Shown here one piece after another: positions 1-8,070 of a stretch of 64,000 bases of DNA (position 1 is its first letter; every line of letters begins with the position of its first letter). Location: positions 248,001-312,000 of the forward strand of contig CAWFPS010000003.1 of assembly GCA_963817905.1 (NCBI GenBank), given 5' to 3'. Source of the DNA: VRUE01 sp963817905 (GTDB lineage Bacteria; Actinomycetota; Thermoleophilia; Solirubrobacterales; 70-9). The notes beneath the pieces are model-generated. The model had not been told where the DNA came from, ran no database searches, and was given only the letters and a program-made list of their open reading frames with translations. The position numbers were made by a program, and so were the translations under genes.

Positions 1-725
1 ACCTCCGAGAGGTTGTCCCAGTTGTCTTTGGTCAGCAGCCGCCGAACGACGACCTTGGAGCCCTCGGGCTTCGCATCGGCTATCAGGCGCTTGACCAGGG
101 CGCGGGCCGGCCGGTCGCGCTTCGGTGTGCCGGTGGCAATCCGACGGGCCCGGCCCTTGCGGACCGCGTAGCCGATCGACTCATCCCATGCCGTTTCCCA
201 CTTCTTCCACAGCCCGATCTCGTCACACCAGCAGCCGCGCAGGTTCTCGCCCTGGATTTTCGTGGCCCCGTCGTCGGCTCCGCTGATGGTGACCACCGTG
301 CCGTCGTGCAGCTCCATCTCCCCGATCGAGCGGTTCCACTTCGCCACCGTCGGCGAGATGCCCGCCTCGACCTCAGCCTTCGTCGTGCGGAGCGCTCGGA
401 GCAAGCCCGACTCGCCCTCGATGCACTTGTCGCGGGCGTCGGCGAAGGTCGGCGCGACGACGCCCCACTTCCCAGGACCCTCGCTCTCCAGTAGCGGGTC
501 GGCTTCGATTTCCTCAACGAGGATGCGGGCGCCGGCCCAGGTCTTCCCGGAACCACGGCCGCCAGAGAGGAAGAGGGTGGTCCACTCCGCATCGGGCGGC
601 AGTTGGTCCGGTCGCGCTCGGTCGCGCCAGTTGCCGAACTTCGCCCTGATCCGGCCGAGGAAGCGCCGCTTCTCCTCGGGCGGCCAGTGCCGCCACTCCT
701 CCTCAGGCCGGGTCTCGGGCTGCAT
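1..725 (-). CDS. phage terminase large subunit (C-terminus outside window)
   Basis: Front part of the ATP-driven motor that packages phage DNA; the nuclease half lies beyond the window edge. The frame is open for 241 codons. A Walker A loop (GGRGSGKT) is at residues 55-62, an acidic pair in a Walker-B-like strand (CWCDEIGLW) at 168-169, and the ATGTP coupling motif at 197-201. These three in this order are typical of terminase ATPases. The ATG lies inside the end of the upstream terS-like gene (23-nt overlap), the usual terS-terL arrangement. The family call is firm; the phage type cannot be told from this fragment. Confidence 0.9.
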   Translation of the reverse strand, partial: MQPETRPEEEWRHWPPEEKRRFLGRIRAKFGNWRDRARPDQLPPDAEWTTLFLSGGRGSGKTWAGARILVEEIEADPLLESEGPGKWGVVAPTFADARDKCIEGESGLLRALRTTKAEVEAGISPTVAKWNRSIGEMELHDGTVVTISGADDGATKIQGENLRGCWCDEIGLWKKWETAWDESIGYAVRKGRARRIATGTPKRDRPARALVKRLIADAKPEGSKVVVRRLLTKDNWDNLSE

Positions 726-1221
726 CCTGCTCGGCCAGACGCTCGCTCAGCCGTTGCAGTTCGCCCTCGATCGCACGGTCGAGCTGGTCTTCGTGACGGT
801 GTTTGACCTCGCCGGTGAACTCCGAGACACTCTTGGGGCGGCCCTCGGCGCGGTCATAGATCTCCTTGATCGCCTTGAGCACGAGGTCTGGGTCCTCGAC
901 GATCTCCAGCCGCGCTTTCGGTCCAGTGCCGACGACGACGGCGCGCTCGGCGTCGAGCATCCCGAACAGCTTGTCCAGGATCTCATCGGCCCTCTCCTCG
1001 ACACGCTGGCGCAGCAGCTCCGTCAGCTTGGGCACTCGCGTGGCCTCGCCCCCCTTGCGCCCATTCTCGCTCCCGCCGAAGCCTGCCGCGTCCTGTTCCG
1101 CCCTGTCGGCGTGGCCCATGCACGTCGTCTTGCCCTTCCGGGCGTAGGCACCGCACGGTTCGCCCGCCTTCGTAAGGCTCCCGCTCAGCTCTCCGCAGCG
1201 CTTGGGCTTCTTCTTCGCCAT
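703..1221 (-). CDS. phage terminase small subunit-like protein
   Basis: A 172-residue protein directly upstream of terL, overlapping it by 23 nt, so very probably the small terminase or DNA-recognition subunit. The N-terminus is rich in Lys, Cys and Gly (KKKPKRCGELSGSLTKAGEPC), including CGAYARKGKTTCMGH, a short zinc-knuckle-like stretch. The rest is charged and helical, as expected for an oligomerising terS. The ATG at 1221 is chosen because GGGAGG sits just upstream of it; frame continuing further upstream has no homology-like content. Assignment rests on context more than motif. Confidence 0.7.
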   Translation of the reverse strand: MAKKKPKRCGELSGSLTKAGEPCGAYARKGKTTCMGHADRAEQDAAGFGGSENGRKGGEATRVPKLTELLRQRVEERADEILDKLFGMLDAERAVVVGTGPKARLEIVEDPDLVLKAIKEIYDRAEGRPKSVSEFTGEVKHRHEDQLDRAIEGELQRLSERLAEQDAARDPA

Positions 1222-1341
1222 GCCTCCCAAGCTACGAACGCCCCGTGTTGACCCCCTGGAACGAGCAACGCCGCCCCGAGGGACGGCGCAGCTCCAGCGA
1301 TATCGCCGACCCACCAAGATCAGCGGTACGTGTGGTGCAGT

Positions 1342-1632
1342 CTATCGTGGCTGGGAGTCGGGGTCGGGGTTGACCCCCTGCGGCCAGTTGCGCAACTCGC
1401 GCTGGAGGTTCTTGGCGATCTGCGCCCACGTCTCTGCCATCTGCCGCAGGGCGGCCGTTAGTGCTGGTAGACCCTCCTCAAGCTTGGCTGCGATGCGCTC
1501 TGCTCGCTCGACTACCTCGTCGTCAGTGAGATTCAGCGCGGCCTTGCCGTAGAGCGCTGGGCTCGCGACGATGGCGCGCAGGGAAGCGATCGTGTCGGGG
1601 TCACGCGCGAACTTGGGGCCGGTGGTCGCCAT
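1342..1632 (-). CDS. small phage protein, unknown function
   Basis: A 96-residue acidic, helical protein in the phage operon, upstream of the terS-like gene. The start ATG at 1632 follows a purine-rich AAAGGAAG ribosome site and begins MATTGPKFARDP. No enzymatic motif is visible. The middle has regular hydrophobic spacing that could form a short coiled coil. Its start lies inside the 3' end of the preceding gene (32-nt overlap), which supports one polycistronic transcript running toward terL. Function unknown. Confidence 0.6.
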   Translation of the reverse strand: MATTGPKFARDPDTIASLRAIVASPALYGKAALNLTDDEVVERAERIAAKLEEGLPALTAALRQMAETWAQIAKNLQRELRNWPQGVNPDPDSQPR

Positions 1633-1855
1633 GTCTTCCTTTCGATTGTCGTTGATCTCGCCTCGCCTTGTCAGCATCCCGTGCCAGCAGGTCGAGCAGC
1701 TTGTCGAGGTTGCCGAGTTCGCCCATCGCTCGGGTGGGCTGGCCGACTCGTAGGAGGCGACGGGCCTCTGCGGAGTAGCGGCGTAGGCGGCGCATGCAGT
1801 TGCAGAGGCGTGGGTCGGTTGTCTCCCCGCAGCGGGGGCAGTGGTGCGAGGCCAT
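1601..1855 (-). CDS. small zinc-ribbon phage protein
   Basis: An 84-residue protein beginning MASHHCPRCGETTDPRLCNC, with a CxxC and a CxC pair near the N-terminus that look like a zinc ribbon, followed by a basic helical tail. Its ATG overlaps the TGA of the upstream gene (TGATG), indicating translational coupling. It sits between a larger zinc-finger protein and the terS operon, so it probably belongs to the phage late or DNA-handling genes. No specific function can be given. Confidence 0.6.
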   Translation of the reverse strand: MASHHCPRCGETTDPRLCNCMRRLRRYSAEARRLLRVGQPTRAMGELGNLDKLLDLLARDADKARRDQRQSKGRHGDHRPQVRA

Positions 1856-2379
1856 CAGGCCGCAACCTTCAGCTTGGCTCGCCAGCGCTCCCACGTCTCG
1901 GGGCGCAGGTTCTTGATCTGGAAGCAGAGAGCGGAGGCCTGGTCGGCAGTGAGGAGGAAGGTCGGGTGGCCCCACGTCACCTTGGCGAGGATCAGGGTGC
2001 GGGCGACTGCGGCCTCGTCTAGGCCGTCGGTGGCGCAGAGCACATCGCCCACGGGAGCGGCGGTGAGTGGCGGCGGCGGCTTGCGTAGCACGGTGAGGAC
2101 GTGGCGGGCGCCAGTGGCGAGTTCGGTGTAGATCTCCTCGCGTTCGGCCAGCAGCTCGCGGGCGATGCGGGTGTCGGCGGCGAGGGAGGGCGCGGCGACG
2201 GGCTGGGGGCGTGAGCGCGCGCCCCGGCGGCGCTGCTCGCGGTGGCATTCCTTGCACTTGTGGCTGAGGCCGTTGGTCTTCCCTTTGGCGACGTAGTACT
2301 CATCGCGGGGCTTGACCTGGCCGCAGCCCACCGGTGGGGCCGGGCAGCGATAGAGGCCGCCTTCGACGTGGGCGGCCAC
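1855..2379 (-). CDS. phage zinc-finger protein
   Basis: A 174-residue protein with an N-terminal cysteine cluster: CPAPPVGCG followed about 25 residues later by HKCKECHREQRRR, a four-cysteine zinc-binding unit often found on phage nuclease-like or small DNA-binding proteins. No HNH catalytic triad is evident in the remainder. It starts with GTG at 2379; GAGGA lies 8 nt upstream. Its stop overlaps the next ATG. It is the first clearly coding gene of the phage segment next to the tRNA. Confidence 0.65.
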   Translation of the reverse strand: MAAHVEGGLYRCPAPPVGCGQVKPRDEYYVAKGKTNGLSHKCKECHREQRRRGARSRPQPVAAPSLAADTRIARELLAEREEIYTELATGARHVLTVLRKPPPPLTAAPVGDVLCATDGLDEAAVARTLILAKVTWGHPTFLLTADQASALCFQIKNLRPETWERWRAKLKVAA

Positions 2380-2390
2380 CTAGGCAGTCC

Positions 2391-2579
2391 TCATGCGGCG
2401 GTCCTCTTGCACCCGGACCAGGCCACCCGTCGAGCAAGCTCAGCCACCGCGTCCTGATCGCCTTCGACTGCCCGTCGGCGTAGCTCGTCAACTGAGGCGG
2501 TGGTGGTCGTGCAGTCGGTCTGCGTCACTCCAGGGTCGGGGTCTGCGTCACTCCTGCGTCCCGTACCCCCGCGAACCAC
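2391..2579 (-). CDS. small phage-end hypothetical protein
   Basis: A 62-residue frame ending 12 nt before the zinc-finger gene. The C-terminal half (ASVDELRRRAVEGDQDAVAE) looks like a helical coding sequence; the N-terminal part is low complexity. A GTG at 2579 is the best start seen, with no strong ribosome site. The frame continues open through the tRNA gene, which cannot be coding, so the true start is uncertain. A 14-bp direct repeat (GTCTGCGTCACTCC, near 2518 and 2540) lies inside it. Confidence 0.4.
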   Translation of the reverse strand: MVRGGTGRRSDADPDPGVTQTDCTTTTASVDELRRRAVEGDQDAVAELARRVAWSGCKRTAA

Positions 2580-2656
2580 CCCGTCTAGCCGCCCCGCGTC
2601 GTTGGACTGGGGCGGCTGTGCGTGGCTAGACGGACCTATTCGCGAGGAATGAAGGA

Positions 2657-2729
2657 CGCCCCCGGTTGGATTCGAACCAACGACCATCGGCTTAGAAGGC
2701 CGGCGCTCTGTCCACTGAGCTACGGGGGC
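2657..2729 (-). tRNA. tRNA-Arg (anticodon TCT)
   Basis: Read on the minus strand, the acceptor arms GCCCCCG and CGGGGGC pair, the D arm contains GCTCAGTGG, the anticodon loop is CTTCTAA (anticodon TCT, arginine AGA), and the T loop is GGTTCGAATCC. The discriminator base is G and no CCA is encoded. The 3' end points into the phage-like genes at 1-2640, so this tRNA is a likely integration site. Confidence 0.95.
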
Positions 2730-2767
2730 GGGGTACGCCTAGATTAAGGCGCCGCCACGGCGTTGCG

Positions 2768-2804
2768 GTCGCCATTTTCGCCGCTATGCGACTGAAATGG
2801 CGAC
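2768..2804. repeat. hairpin between tRNA-Arg and the hydrolase gene
   Basis: Perfect 10-bp arms GTCGCCATTT and AAATGGCGAC enclose a 17-nt loop. It sits just ahead of the promoter of the hydrolase gene. A related imperfect hairpin with the same AATGGCGAC arm lies at 23085-23121. It could stop transcription from the left or be a dispersed palindromic unit. Confidence 0.5.
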
Positions 2805-2824
2805 ATCGGCGTAGGATCGGCGGC

Positions 2825-3628
2825 ATGCCGAGCGTCGATGCAGCGGGAACGGAGCTGCACTACATGCGGGCCGGAGAAGGCGAGCCGCTGCTCCTGATCC
2901 AGGGGATGAGTGCCACGCACCTCGCCTGGGGCGAGGCGTTTCTCGGCGAGCTTCAGGGCAGCTTCGAGACGATCGTCTTCGACAACCGCGGCATGGGCCA
3001 CTCCGGCCGCGCCGAGCTGCCCTTCACGATCGCCGACCTCGCCGCCGATACGGCCGGACTGCTCGACGCGCTGGAACTCGAGACCGCCCACGTCGCCGGG
3101 ATCTCGATGGGCGGGATGATCGCCCAGGAGCTGGCCCTCGCCCATCCGGAGCGAATCCGCACCCTGACGATCGGTGCCAGCTACTGCGGCGGGCCCGAAG
3201 CGACGCTGATGGCGCCCGAGGACTTGCAGATGCTGGGCGCCGCTGTCGCCTCCGGAGAGCCCGAGCAGGTCTTCCGCGCGATGTGGGAGATCAACCTCTC
3301 ACCCGAATTCCGCGCCGAGGACTCGCGCTTTGCCGCCTTCGCCGAGATGGCCGCGGCGCTGCCTGCACCGCAACCGGTGATCCTGCAACAGATGCAGGCC
3401 TGCGCCGCCCACGACACCCACCAGCGGCTCAGCCGGATCGACCTGCCGACCCTGGTCATCCACGGCGACGCCGACCGCCTGCTGGCCTACGCCAACGGGC
3501 AGCAGATCGCGGCCGCTATCCCCGGCGCCCGGCTCGAGACCCTTGCCGGCGTTGGCCACATGTTCTGGTGGGAGCAGCCGCAGCGATCCGCCGAGCTGAT
3601 CCGCGAGCACGCCCTGGCGGCGGTCTGA
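2825..3628 (+). CDS. alpha/beta-fold hydrolase
   Basis: A 267-residue soluble hydrolase of the alpha/beta superfamily. The oxyanion-side motif is at LLLIQGM, FDNRGMGHSG precedes the nucleophile elbow GISMGGM (Ser about residue 94), an acid lies in HGDADRLL, and the catalytic His is in GVGHMFWWEQ near the C-terminus. The layout matches the esterase or 3-oxoadipate enol-lactonase type family, but the substrate is not shown. ATG at 2825 is chosen because TAGGAT lies 7 nt upstream (leaderless pattern). The next gene starts 7 nt after its stop, so the two are probably co-transcribed. Confidence 0.85.
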   Translation: MPSVDAAGTELHYMRAGEGEPLLLIQGMSATHLAWGEAFLGELQGSFETIVFDNRGMGHSGRAELPFTIADLAADTAGLLDALELETAHVAGISMGGMIAQELALAHPERIRTLTIGASYCGGPEATLMAPEDLQMLGAAVASGEPEQVFRAMWEINLSPEFRAEDSRFAAFAEMAAALPAPQPVILQQMQACAAHDTHQRLSRIDLPTLVIHGDADRLLAYANGQQIAAAIPGARLETLAGVGHMFWWEQPQRSAELIREHALAAV

Positions 3629-3635
3629 GCCGGCA

Positions 3636-4091
3636 GTGGGGACGATCGACGGAACCGCCAGCGCCGAGATCGAGGCGTCGATCGCCGAGGTCTACCGGGT
3701 CGCCGCCGACGTCGAGGTTTCGCCCCAGTGGCAGCCCGAGATCAAGGTTGCCGAGTGCGTCGAGCGCGACGGCGACGGCAACCAGGTGCTGGTGCGGATG
3801 GAGACCGACGCCAAGGTGCGCACGCTCGGCTCGAAGATCCGCTTCAGCTATGAGCCGACGAGCCGGATCGCCTGGAAGCAGGAGGACGGTGACCTGAAGT
3901 CGGTCGAAGGCAGCTGGGAGCTCGAGGACCTCGGCGACGGGCGCACCCGCGTCACCTACTGGCTCGAGGTCGACCTCGGCCGGACGCTGGGCCTGCTGAT
4001 CCGCGGCCCCCTGGTCGGCATCCTGCGCGGCCAGCTGGTCGACACGATGCCGGACAAGCTGAAGCGCTTCATGGAGAGCGGCTCGGCCTAG
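3636..4091 (+). CDS. SRPBCC (START-like) family protein
   Basis: A 151-residue single-domain protein with the polyketide-cyclase/START-like fold pattern: N-terminal strand with ASIAEVYRVAADVEVSPQW, a central hydrophobic sheet, and a long C-terminal helix ending DTMPDKLKRFMESG. Such proteins bind hydrophobic ligands in a helix-grip cavity, and in actinobacteria they often sit near lipid or aromatic metabolism genes. It starts at a GTG 7 nt after the hydrolase stop, suggesting an operon. The ligand is unknown. Confidence 0.8.
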   Translation: MGTIDGTASAEIEASIAEVYRVAADVEVSPQWQPEIKVAECVERDGDGNQVLVRMETDAKVRTLGSKIRFSYEPTSRIAWKQEDGDLKSVEGSWELEDLGDGRTRVTYWLEVDLGRTLGLLIRGPLVGILRGQLVDTMPDKLKRFMESGSA

Positions 4092-4104
4092 CAGCCGGGC
4101 CGGC

Positions 4105-6279
4105 TCAGCCCTTCGCGCCGCCGTCGCACCCGGCCGGGTCGAGCTTGCCCTTGACCTTGAACACCCAGTCGGGCTCGGGGGTGATTTCCGGCTCTTCGAT
4201 CACCTGTTCCAGGGCCGGGTCGTTTTTGACCCAGGCATAGATCGGGCGCCAGTACGGCGAGTCGGCGGAGTCCTCGGTGTACTGGCTGATGATCAGGTAG
4301 TCGTAGTCGCCGGCGTTGATCCGGCGGCGGAACTGGCGGCAGGTCAGCGCCAGGCGGTAGGTCCCGTCCGGCCCCGGCACGCCGATGTACTGGACGTCGT
4401 TGTCGAGGTTGGCGCCGTAGAAGCCGTACTGGCCGAAGAAGATCTCGCCCGAGCCGGCGATCCCGATCCGCTTGCCGTGCTGGTTGTGGGCGAATTCGAA
4501 AGCGTCGCGCGGGCCGCCGTCCTGGAGGAAGAGCGTCGTCCGCGTGTAGTGGTGCTTGTAGTACTGGACCTCCTGGGCACGCCCGAGCACGACCGCGAGC
4601 AGCAGCACCGCGCCGCCCGGGATCACCACCGTGGCGCGGCCGATCAAGCGCCGCGAGCGCGCCATCCCCAGTCCGGCCGGCGCCCAGACCAGGGCCAGAG
4701 TGAGGAAGACGGTGCCGACGATGAAGCCCGGGTACCAGCGCGGCGTGGTCAGAACGGTGATCGCGTAGACGGCGCTGAGGAAGAGCAGCGTCTGCCAGGC
4801 CCGCCGGTCGGGCGAGCGCAGCGGCCGCGCCAGCGGCAGCAGGGTCAGCGCCAGGACCAGGCCCGGGACGAGGTAGCGGGTGTTGGTGAAGAAGCCGGTC
4901 GGCGAGCCCTCCTGGCCGGCCGCGGTGAGCGGCGTGAAGACGTAGACGACGGCCGTCGCCAGCGCCGCCACAGCGACCACGCGCAGGATGATGTTGCGCG
5001 AGCGCCAGGCGATGTAGACGGCGGCCGCCACGGCGACGATCAGGATCAGCGGCCAGAGCGGCCCGAAGGCGTTGTCGAGCTGGGGGAAGAACCACTTGCG
5101 GTAGATCGTCGGCTCGCCCAGGTAGTGGGCGACGGCGAAGCGCGGCCGCGGGTCGAGCGGCAGCTGGTCGGGACGCGGCAGGTGCAACGGCCCGAAGCCG
5201 GTCGTCGGGATCGGGTTGCCGCCGGTCTTGATCGCCGCCCGCACGTACCAGTAGGCGCCCGCCACGAAGGCCGATAGGCCGAGTACCCAGGCGGTGGTGA
5301 AGCGCCGGCCGCGGCCGCTGAAGACGATCACGCCGAGGCCGATCGCGACCACGGGGACGAGAAAGGTGAACTTCACCGAGGCGGCCAGCCCGGCGGCGAT
5401 CCCGGCCACCACCAGCGGTCCCTTGTCGAGCAGGGGCGCGCCCTGCTCGGGGGTGTCTTGCACCGCTCCCTCCTCCGGGGCCCGCCGCTGGTGGGCGTTG
5501 ATCAGGAAGGCGACGAAGGCGAGCAGGAAGGCGAGCCCCATGATGTCGTTGCGGCCCTCGCCGGGTTGGGTCTCGATCATCACCCCAGCGTCGAGCACGA
5601 TCGCCCCGGCAACCAGGGTCGCCGGGCCGACCTTGTAGGGGCGGCCGATGCAGAAGGCGGCGAGCAATGCGATCGCCAGCCAGAAGAGGTTGATCAGCGG
5701 CGAGAGCCAGTCGCTCTTGAAGAGGACGATGGCGCTGCCGTGGACCAGCTCGGAGCTCTGCGGGTAAAACCAGGCGGCGAGCCGCAGCGGGTCGGTGAAG
5801 TGCAGGTGGACGATCGAGTGTTCCTGGGCGAACCGCGCCGCGAAGGGCATGTGGTACCAGGTGGTGTCGCCGCCGAACATGCCCTGGTCGAGGCTCAGCT
5901 GCGAGGGGAAGGTCCACTCGGCAACCGTGAAGGAGGCGACCGCGAGGGCGATCAGGAGGGCGACGGTCTGCACCTGCGGGGCGCTGATTTCGCGGTTGTC
6001 GGGCGGCGACTTGGTCCAGCCGAGCAGCGCCGCCAGCAGGCCGATGGCGATACAGGCGACGACGATCCAGCCGGTGCGCAGGATGCTCAGCGTGCCGAGC
6101 AGCTCGAGCGAGATCATCAGCAGGCCGACGGCGAAGGTGGCGTCGGCGAGCCGCGCCAGCGCCCCGGAGAATTCCGGCACGATCCAGCGCCGCAGCCAGT
6201 AGCCGCCGAGCCCGAGCGCGCTGACGATGCCGATCACGGCCAGGCAGCCGCCGATGTAGGAGCCGAAGGAGGGGGTCAC
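4105..6279 (-). CDS. polytopic membrane protein, GT-C glycosyltransferase-like
   Basis: A 724-residue integral membrane protein with many hydrophobic helices and a soluble C-terminal domain of about 160 residues. The first large extracytoplasmic loop contains FGGDTTWYHMPFAARFAQEH, resembling the acidic first loop of lipid-sugar-dependent GT-C enzymes (ArnT/PMT type). The inference is transfer of a sugar from a polyprenyl carrier outside the cell. It starts with GTG at 6279, 9 nt after a TAGCAT box. It is convergent with the SRPBCC gene. No partner gene reveals the sugar or acceptor. Confidence 0.65.
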   Translation of the reverse strand: MTPSFGSYIGGCLAVIGIVSALGLGGYWLRRWIVPEFSGALARLADATFAVGLLMISLELLGTLSILRTGWIVVACIAIGLLAALLGWTKSPPDNREISAPQVQTVALLIALAVASFTVAEWTFPSQLSLDQGMFGGDTTWYHMPFAARFAQEHSIVHLHFTDPLRLAAWFYPQSSELVHGSAIVLFKSDWLSPLINLFWLAIALLAAFCIGRPYKVGPATLVAGAIVLDAGVMIETQPGEGRNDIMGLAFLLAFVAFLINAHQRRAPEEGAVQDTPEQGAPLLDKGPLVVAGIAAGLAASVKFTFLVPVVAIGLGVIVFSGRGRRFTTAWVLGLSAFVAGAYWYVRAAIKTGGNPIPTTGFGPLHLPRPDQLPLDPRPRFAVAHYLGEPTIYRKWFFPQLDNAFGPLWPLILIVAVAAAVYIAWRSRNIILRVVAVAALATAVVYVFTPLTAAGQEGSPTGFFTNTRYLVPGLVLALTLLPLARPLRSPDRRAWQTLLFLSAVYAITVLTTPRWYPGFIVGTVFLTLALVWAPAGLGMARSRRLIGRATVVIPGGAVLLLAVVLGRAQEVQYYKHHYTRTTLFLQDGGPRDAFEFAHNQHGKRIGIAGSGEIFFGQYGFYGANLDNDVQYIGVPGPDGTYRLALTCRQFRRRINAGDYDYLIISQYTEDSADSPYWRPIYAWVKNDPALEQVIEEPEITPEPDWVFKVKGKLDPAGCDGGAKG

Positions 6280-6319
6280 CGGCGCGGGATGCTATTCGCC
6301 GCGCCGGGCGAGCGGCGGC

Positions 6320-6997
6320 CTAGGAGGCCGCGGCCGGGATCCGGCAGGAAACCCCGGTACCGGCCAGCCCGCAATAGCCGTTCGGCACCTTGTGCAGGTA
6401 CTGCTGGTGGAAGTCCTCGGCGTAGTAGAAGGTCCCGGCGGGCTCGACCTCGGTCGTCACCGGCTCGTGGCCGGCAGCGCGCAGGTCCTCGTCGTAGGCG
6501 CTCCGCGCCATCTCCGCCGTCGCCTTCTGGGCATCATCGGCGAAGTAGATACCGGAGCGGTACTGCGTCCCCACGTCGTTGCCCTGGCGCATCCCCTGGG
6601 TCGGGTCGTGCTCCTCGAAGAAGACCTTGAGCAGGTCCGCGTAGGCGACCTTCGCCGGGTCGAAGGCGACCAGCACCGCCTCGGCGTGCCCGGTCTGGGC
6701 ACTGCAGACCTCGTCGTAGGTCGGGTTCGGCGTGGTCCCGTTCATGTAGCCGACCGCGGTCGTGTAGACGCCATCGATCCCCCAGAAGAGCCGCTCCGCC
6801 CCCCAGAAGCAGCCGAGGGCGAAGTAGGCCACCTCGATCCCCTCGGGAAAGGGCGGCTTCAGCGGCGTGCCCAGCACCGCGTGGCGCTCGGGAACGCCGA
6901 AGGCGGGCTCGCTGCGCCCCGGCAGCGCGTCCTCGGCGGCGGGCACCTGCGTCTTCTCGGGATTCAGCATCGTCATCAGCTTGCCAAGTCGGTTCAT
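6320..6997 (-). CDS. msrA: peptide-methionine (S)-S-oxide reductase MsrA
   Basis: A 225-residue MsrA that repairs oxidised methionine using thioredoxin as reductant. The catalytic motif GCFWGAE follows YFAL near residue 50, with the expected VGYMNG and YHQ-type segments (FHQQYL) further on. The C-terminus has GYCGLAGTGVSC, with cysteines that could act in resolving. ATG at 6997 has AGGAG five nt upstream; a TATGGT box lies about 20 nt upstream. Length and order match the longer actinobacterial MsrA form. The thioredoxin reductase gene in this window is far away (46254-47264). Confidence 0.95.
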   Translation of the reverse strand: MNRLGKLMTMLNPEKTQVPAAEDALPGRSEPAFGVPERHAVLGTPLKPPFPEGIEVAYFALGCFWGAERLFWGIDGVYTTAVGYMNGTTPNPTYDEVCSAQTGHAEAVLVAFDPAKVAYADLLKVFFEEHDPTQGMRQGNDVGTQYRSGIYFADDAQKATAEMARSAYDEDLRAAGHEPVTTEVEPAGTFYYAEDFHQQYLHKVPNGYCGLAGTGVSCRIPAAAS

Positions 6998-7082
6998 CGC
7001 ATCTCCTGTTCGTCCCACCGACCATAGCGCCCGGTTCTTGCGATTCCGTGACGGCGACGGCCCCAGCGGGTAGCGTGTCCCG

Positions 7083-7358
7083 ATCGGCTGCTTCGTCGTC
7101 CTCTTCGCCCTGATCTCGCCTCGCCTGGCGCTCTTCGCGCTGTGGCTCTTCAGCGACCTGCTCAGCCGCGCCTTCGATAGCTGGTTCGTCCCCTTCCTCG
7201 GCTTCTTCCTGCTGCCCTGGACGACGCTCGCCTACGCGGTGATGTGGAGCTCCTCCAACGGCGTCAGCGGCTTCGAGTGGTTCATCGTCATCCTCGCCTT
7301 CGCCTTCGACCTCAGCTCCTACGCGCAGGGCGGCCGACAGCGCCGCAGCCGCGCATAG
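7083..7358 (+). CDS. small conserved membrane protein with apparent ATC start
   Basis: A frame of 91 codons encoding three hydrophobic helices (starting IGCFVVLFALISPRLALFAL) and a short basic tail. It resembles a small actinobacterial membrane family whose members begin MIGC. An in-frame TAG lies 12 nt before the ATC, and no ATG, GTG or TTG occurs until after the second helix. The ATC is placed 6 nt after a TAGCGT box, the same geometry as leaderless starts elsewhere in this window. The start is therefore inferred to be ATC. Function unknown. Confidence 0.55.
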   Translation: MGCFVVLFALISPRLALFALWLFSDLLSRAFDSWFVPFLGFFLLPWTTLAYAVMWSSSNGVSGFEWFIVILAFAFDLSSYAQGGRQRRSRA

Positions 7359-7374
7359 CGCCCGCCGCACGGCC

Positions 7375-7662
7375 TCAGTCGCGCCGCTGCTCCTGGCCCG
7401 GGTCGAGCGGATGGGCGATCCGAACGTGGGACTTGCAGATGACCATGAACGGGAAATGCTCTACATCCCCGCCCACCAGCGAGGAGACCTCCGCGTTGAC
7501 CAGCGGAATGAAGGTGACGTCGGGCCGGTTGAGCGAGTCCGAGAACCGGCTCTGGTAGCCCTCCGACGGCAGCGTCACGTCGCCGACGATCCGCTGGCGG
7601 TCGGTTTCGAACAACACCCGTTCGACCCGCCGCTCCTTCTGCCCCAACTCAGCACGATTCAC
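7375..7662 (-). CDS. DUF6812-like protein
   Basis: A 95-residue protein with the pattern ERVLFETDRQRIVGDVTLP, then RFSDSLNRPDVTFIPLVNAE, then FPFMVICKSHVRIAHP. This fits a short beta-rich family (DUF6812) found in Solirubrobacterales and relatives and of unknown role. The GTG at 7662 is preferred; TAGTTG lies just upstream, in line with a leaderless start. A longer frame upstream has no conserved-looking content. It is convergent with the small membrane gene. Confidence 0.65.
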   Translation of the reverse strand: MNRAELGQKERRVERVLFETDRQRIVGDVTLPSEGYQSRFSDSLNRPDVTFIPLVNAEVSSLVGGDVEHFPFMVICKSHVRIAHPLDPGQEQRRD

Positions 7663-7827
7663 ATCGCAACTATCGACACACGCGTGTCCGACCTGTACCG
7701 ATACCTGTCCAGGGGACACAAACAGCGAAATCGGGGCGATCGGATCAACTCGGGACTATAGGCGGGTTTGAGGGATGCCGTGCATCGCTCTTGCACCACA
7801 GATTCTGACTCGCGGGGAATCGTCTGC

Positions 7828-8070
7828 TCAGACTGCGGCAAGCGCCGGAGCCAAGTCGTCGGCACTCGCCTCGATCGACTCTGGGATGGTGATGAGCAGG
7901 TTGCCGTCGCGGTCGAGGATTCGGCGGGGACCAAGCACGGTCACGCCGACGATCCGGCGGGTACCGGGCAGGTAGCGGATGACGTGCCCCTCGGGCGTCT
8001 CCTCGCCCTCCCCCTCCTGGGGCTCGCCGACGTGCAAATAAAGGGCGCTACTGACGTCTCCGTGGGTCAC
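7828..8070 (-). CDS. DUF2283 family protein, 5' end next to IS remnant
   Basis: An 80-residue DUF2283 (YuzE-like) protein. It has the typical ALYLHV strand, IRYLPGTRRIVGVTVLGP, then a C-terminal acidic helix. Such short proteins occur widely and often near toxin or mobile genes; their role is not known. The GTG at 8070 overlaps the TGA of the truncated transposase (GTGA), and the residues upstream in frame (HRY) look like the normal family N-terminus. The native start may thus have been lost when the IS sequence arrived. Confidence 0.6.
   Translation of the reverse strand: MTHGDVSSALYLHVGEPQEGEGEETPEGHVIRYLPGTRRIVGVTVLGPRRILDRDGNLLITIPESIEASADDLAPALAAV

Noticed and set aside
4477..6630. Long plus-strand open frames opposite the GT-C-like membrane gene
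   Set aside because: Composition is low-complexity Arg/Glu/Gly without any fold pattern; they are antisense shadows of a high-GC gene with clear membrane helices.
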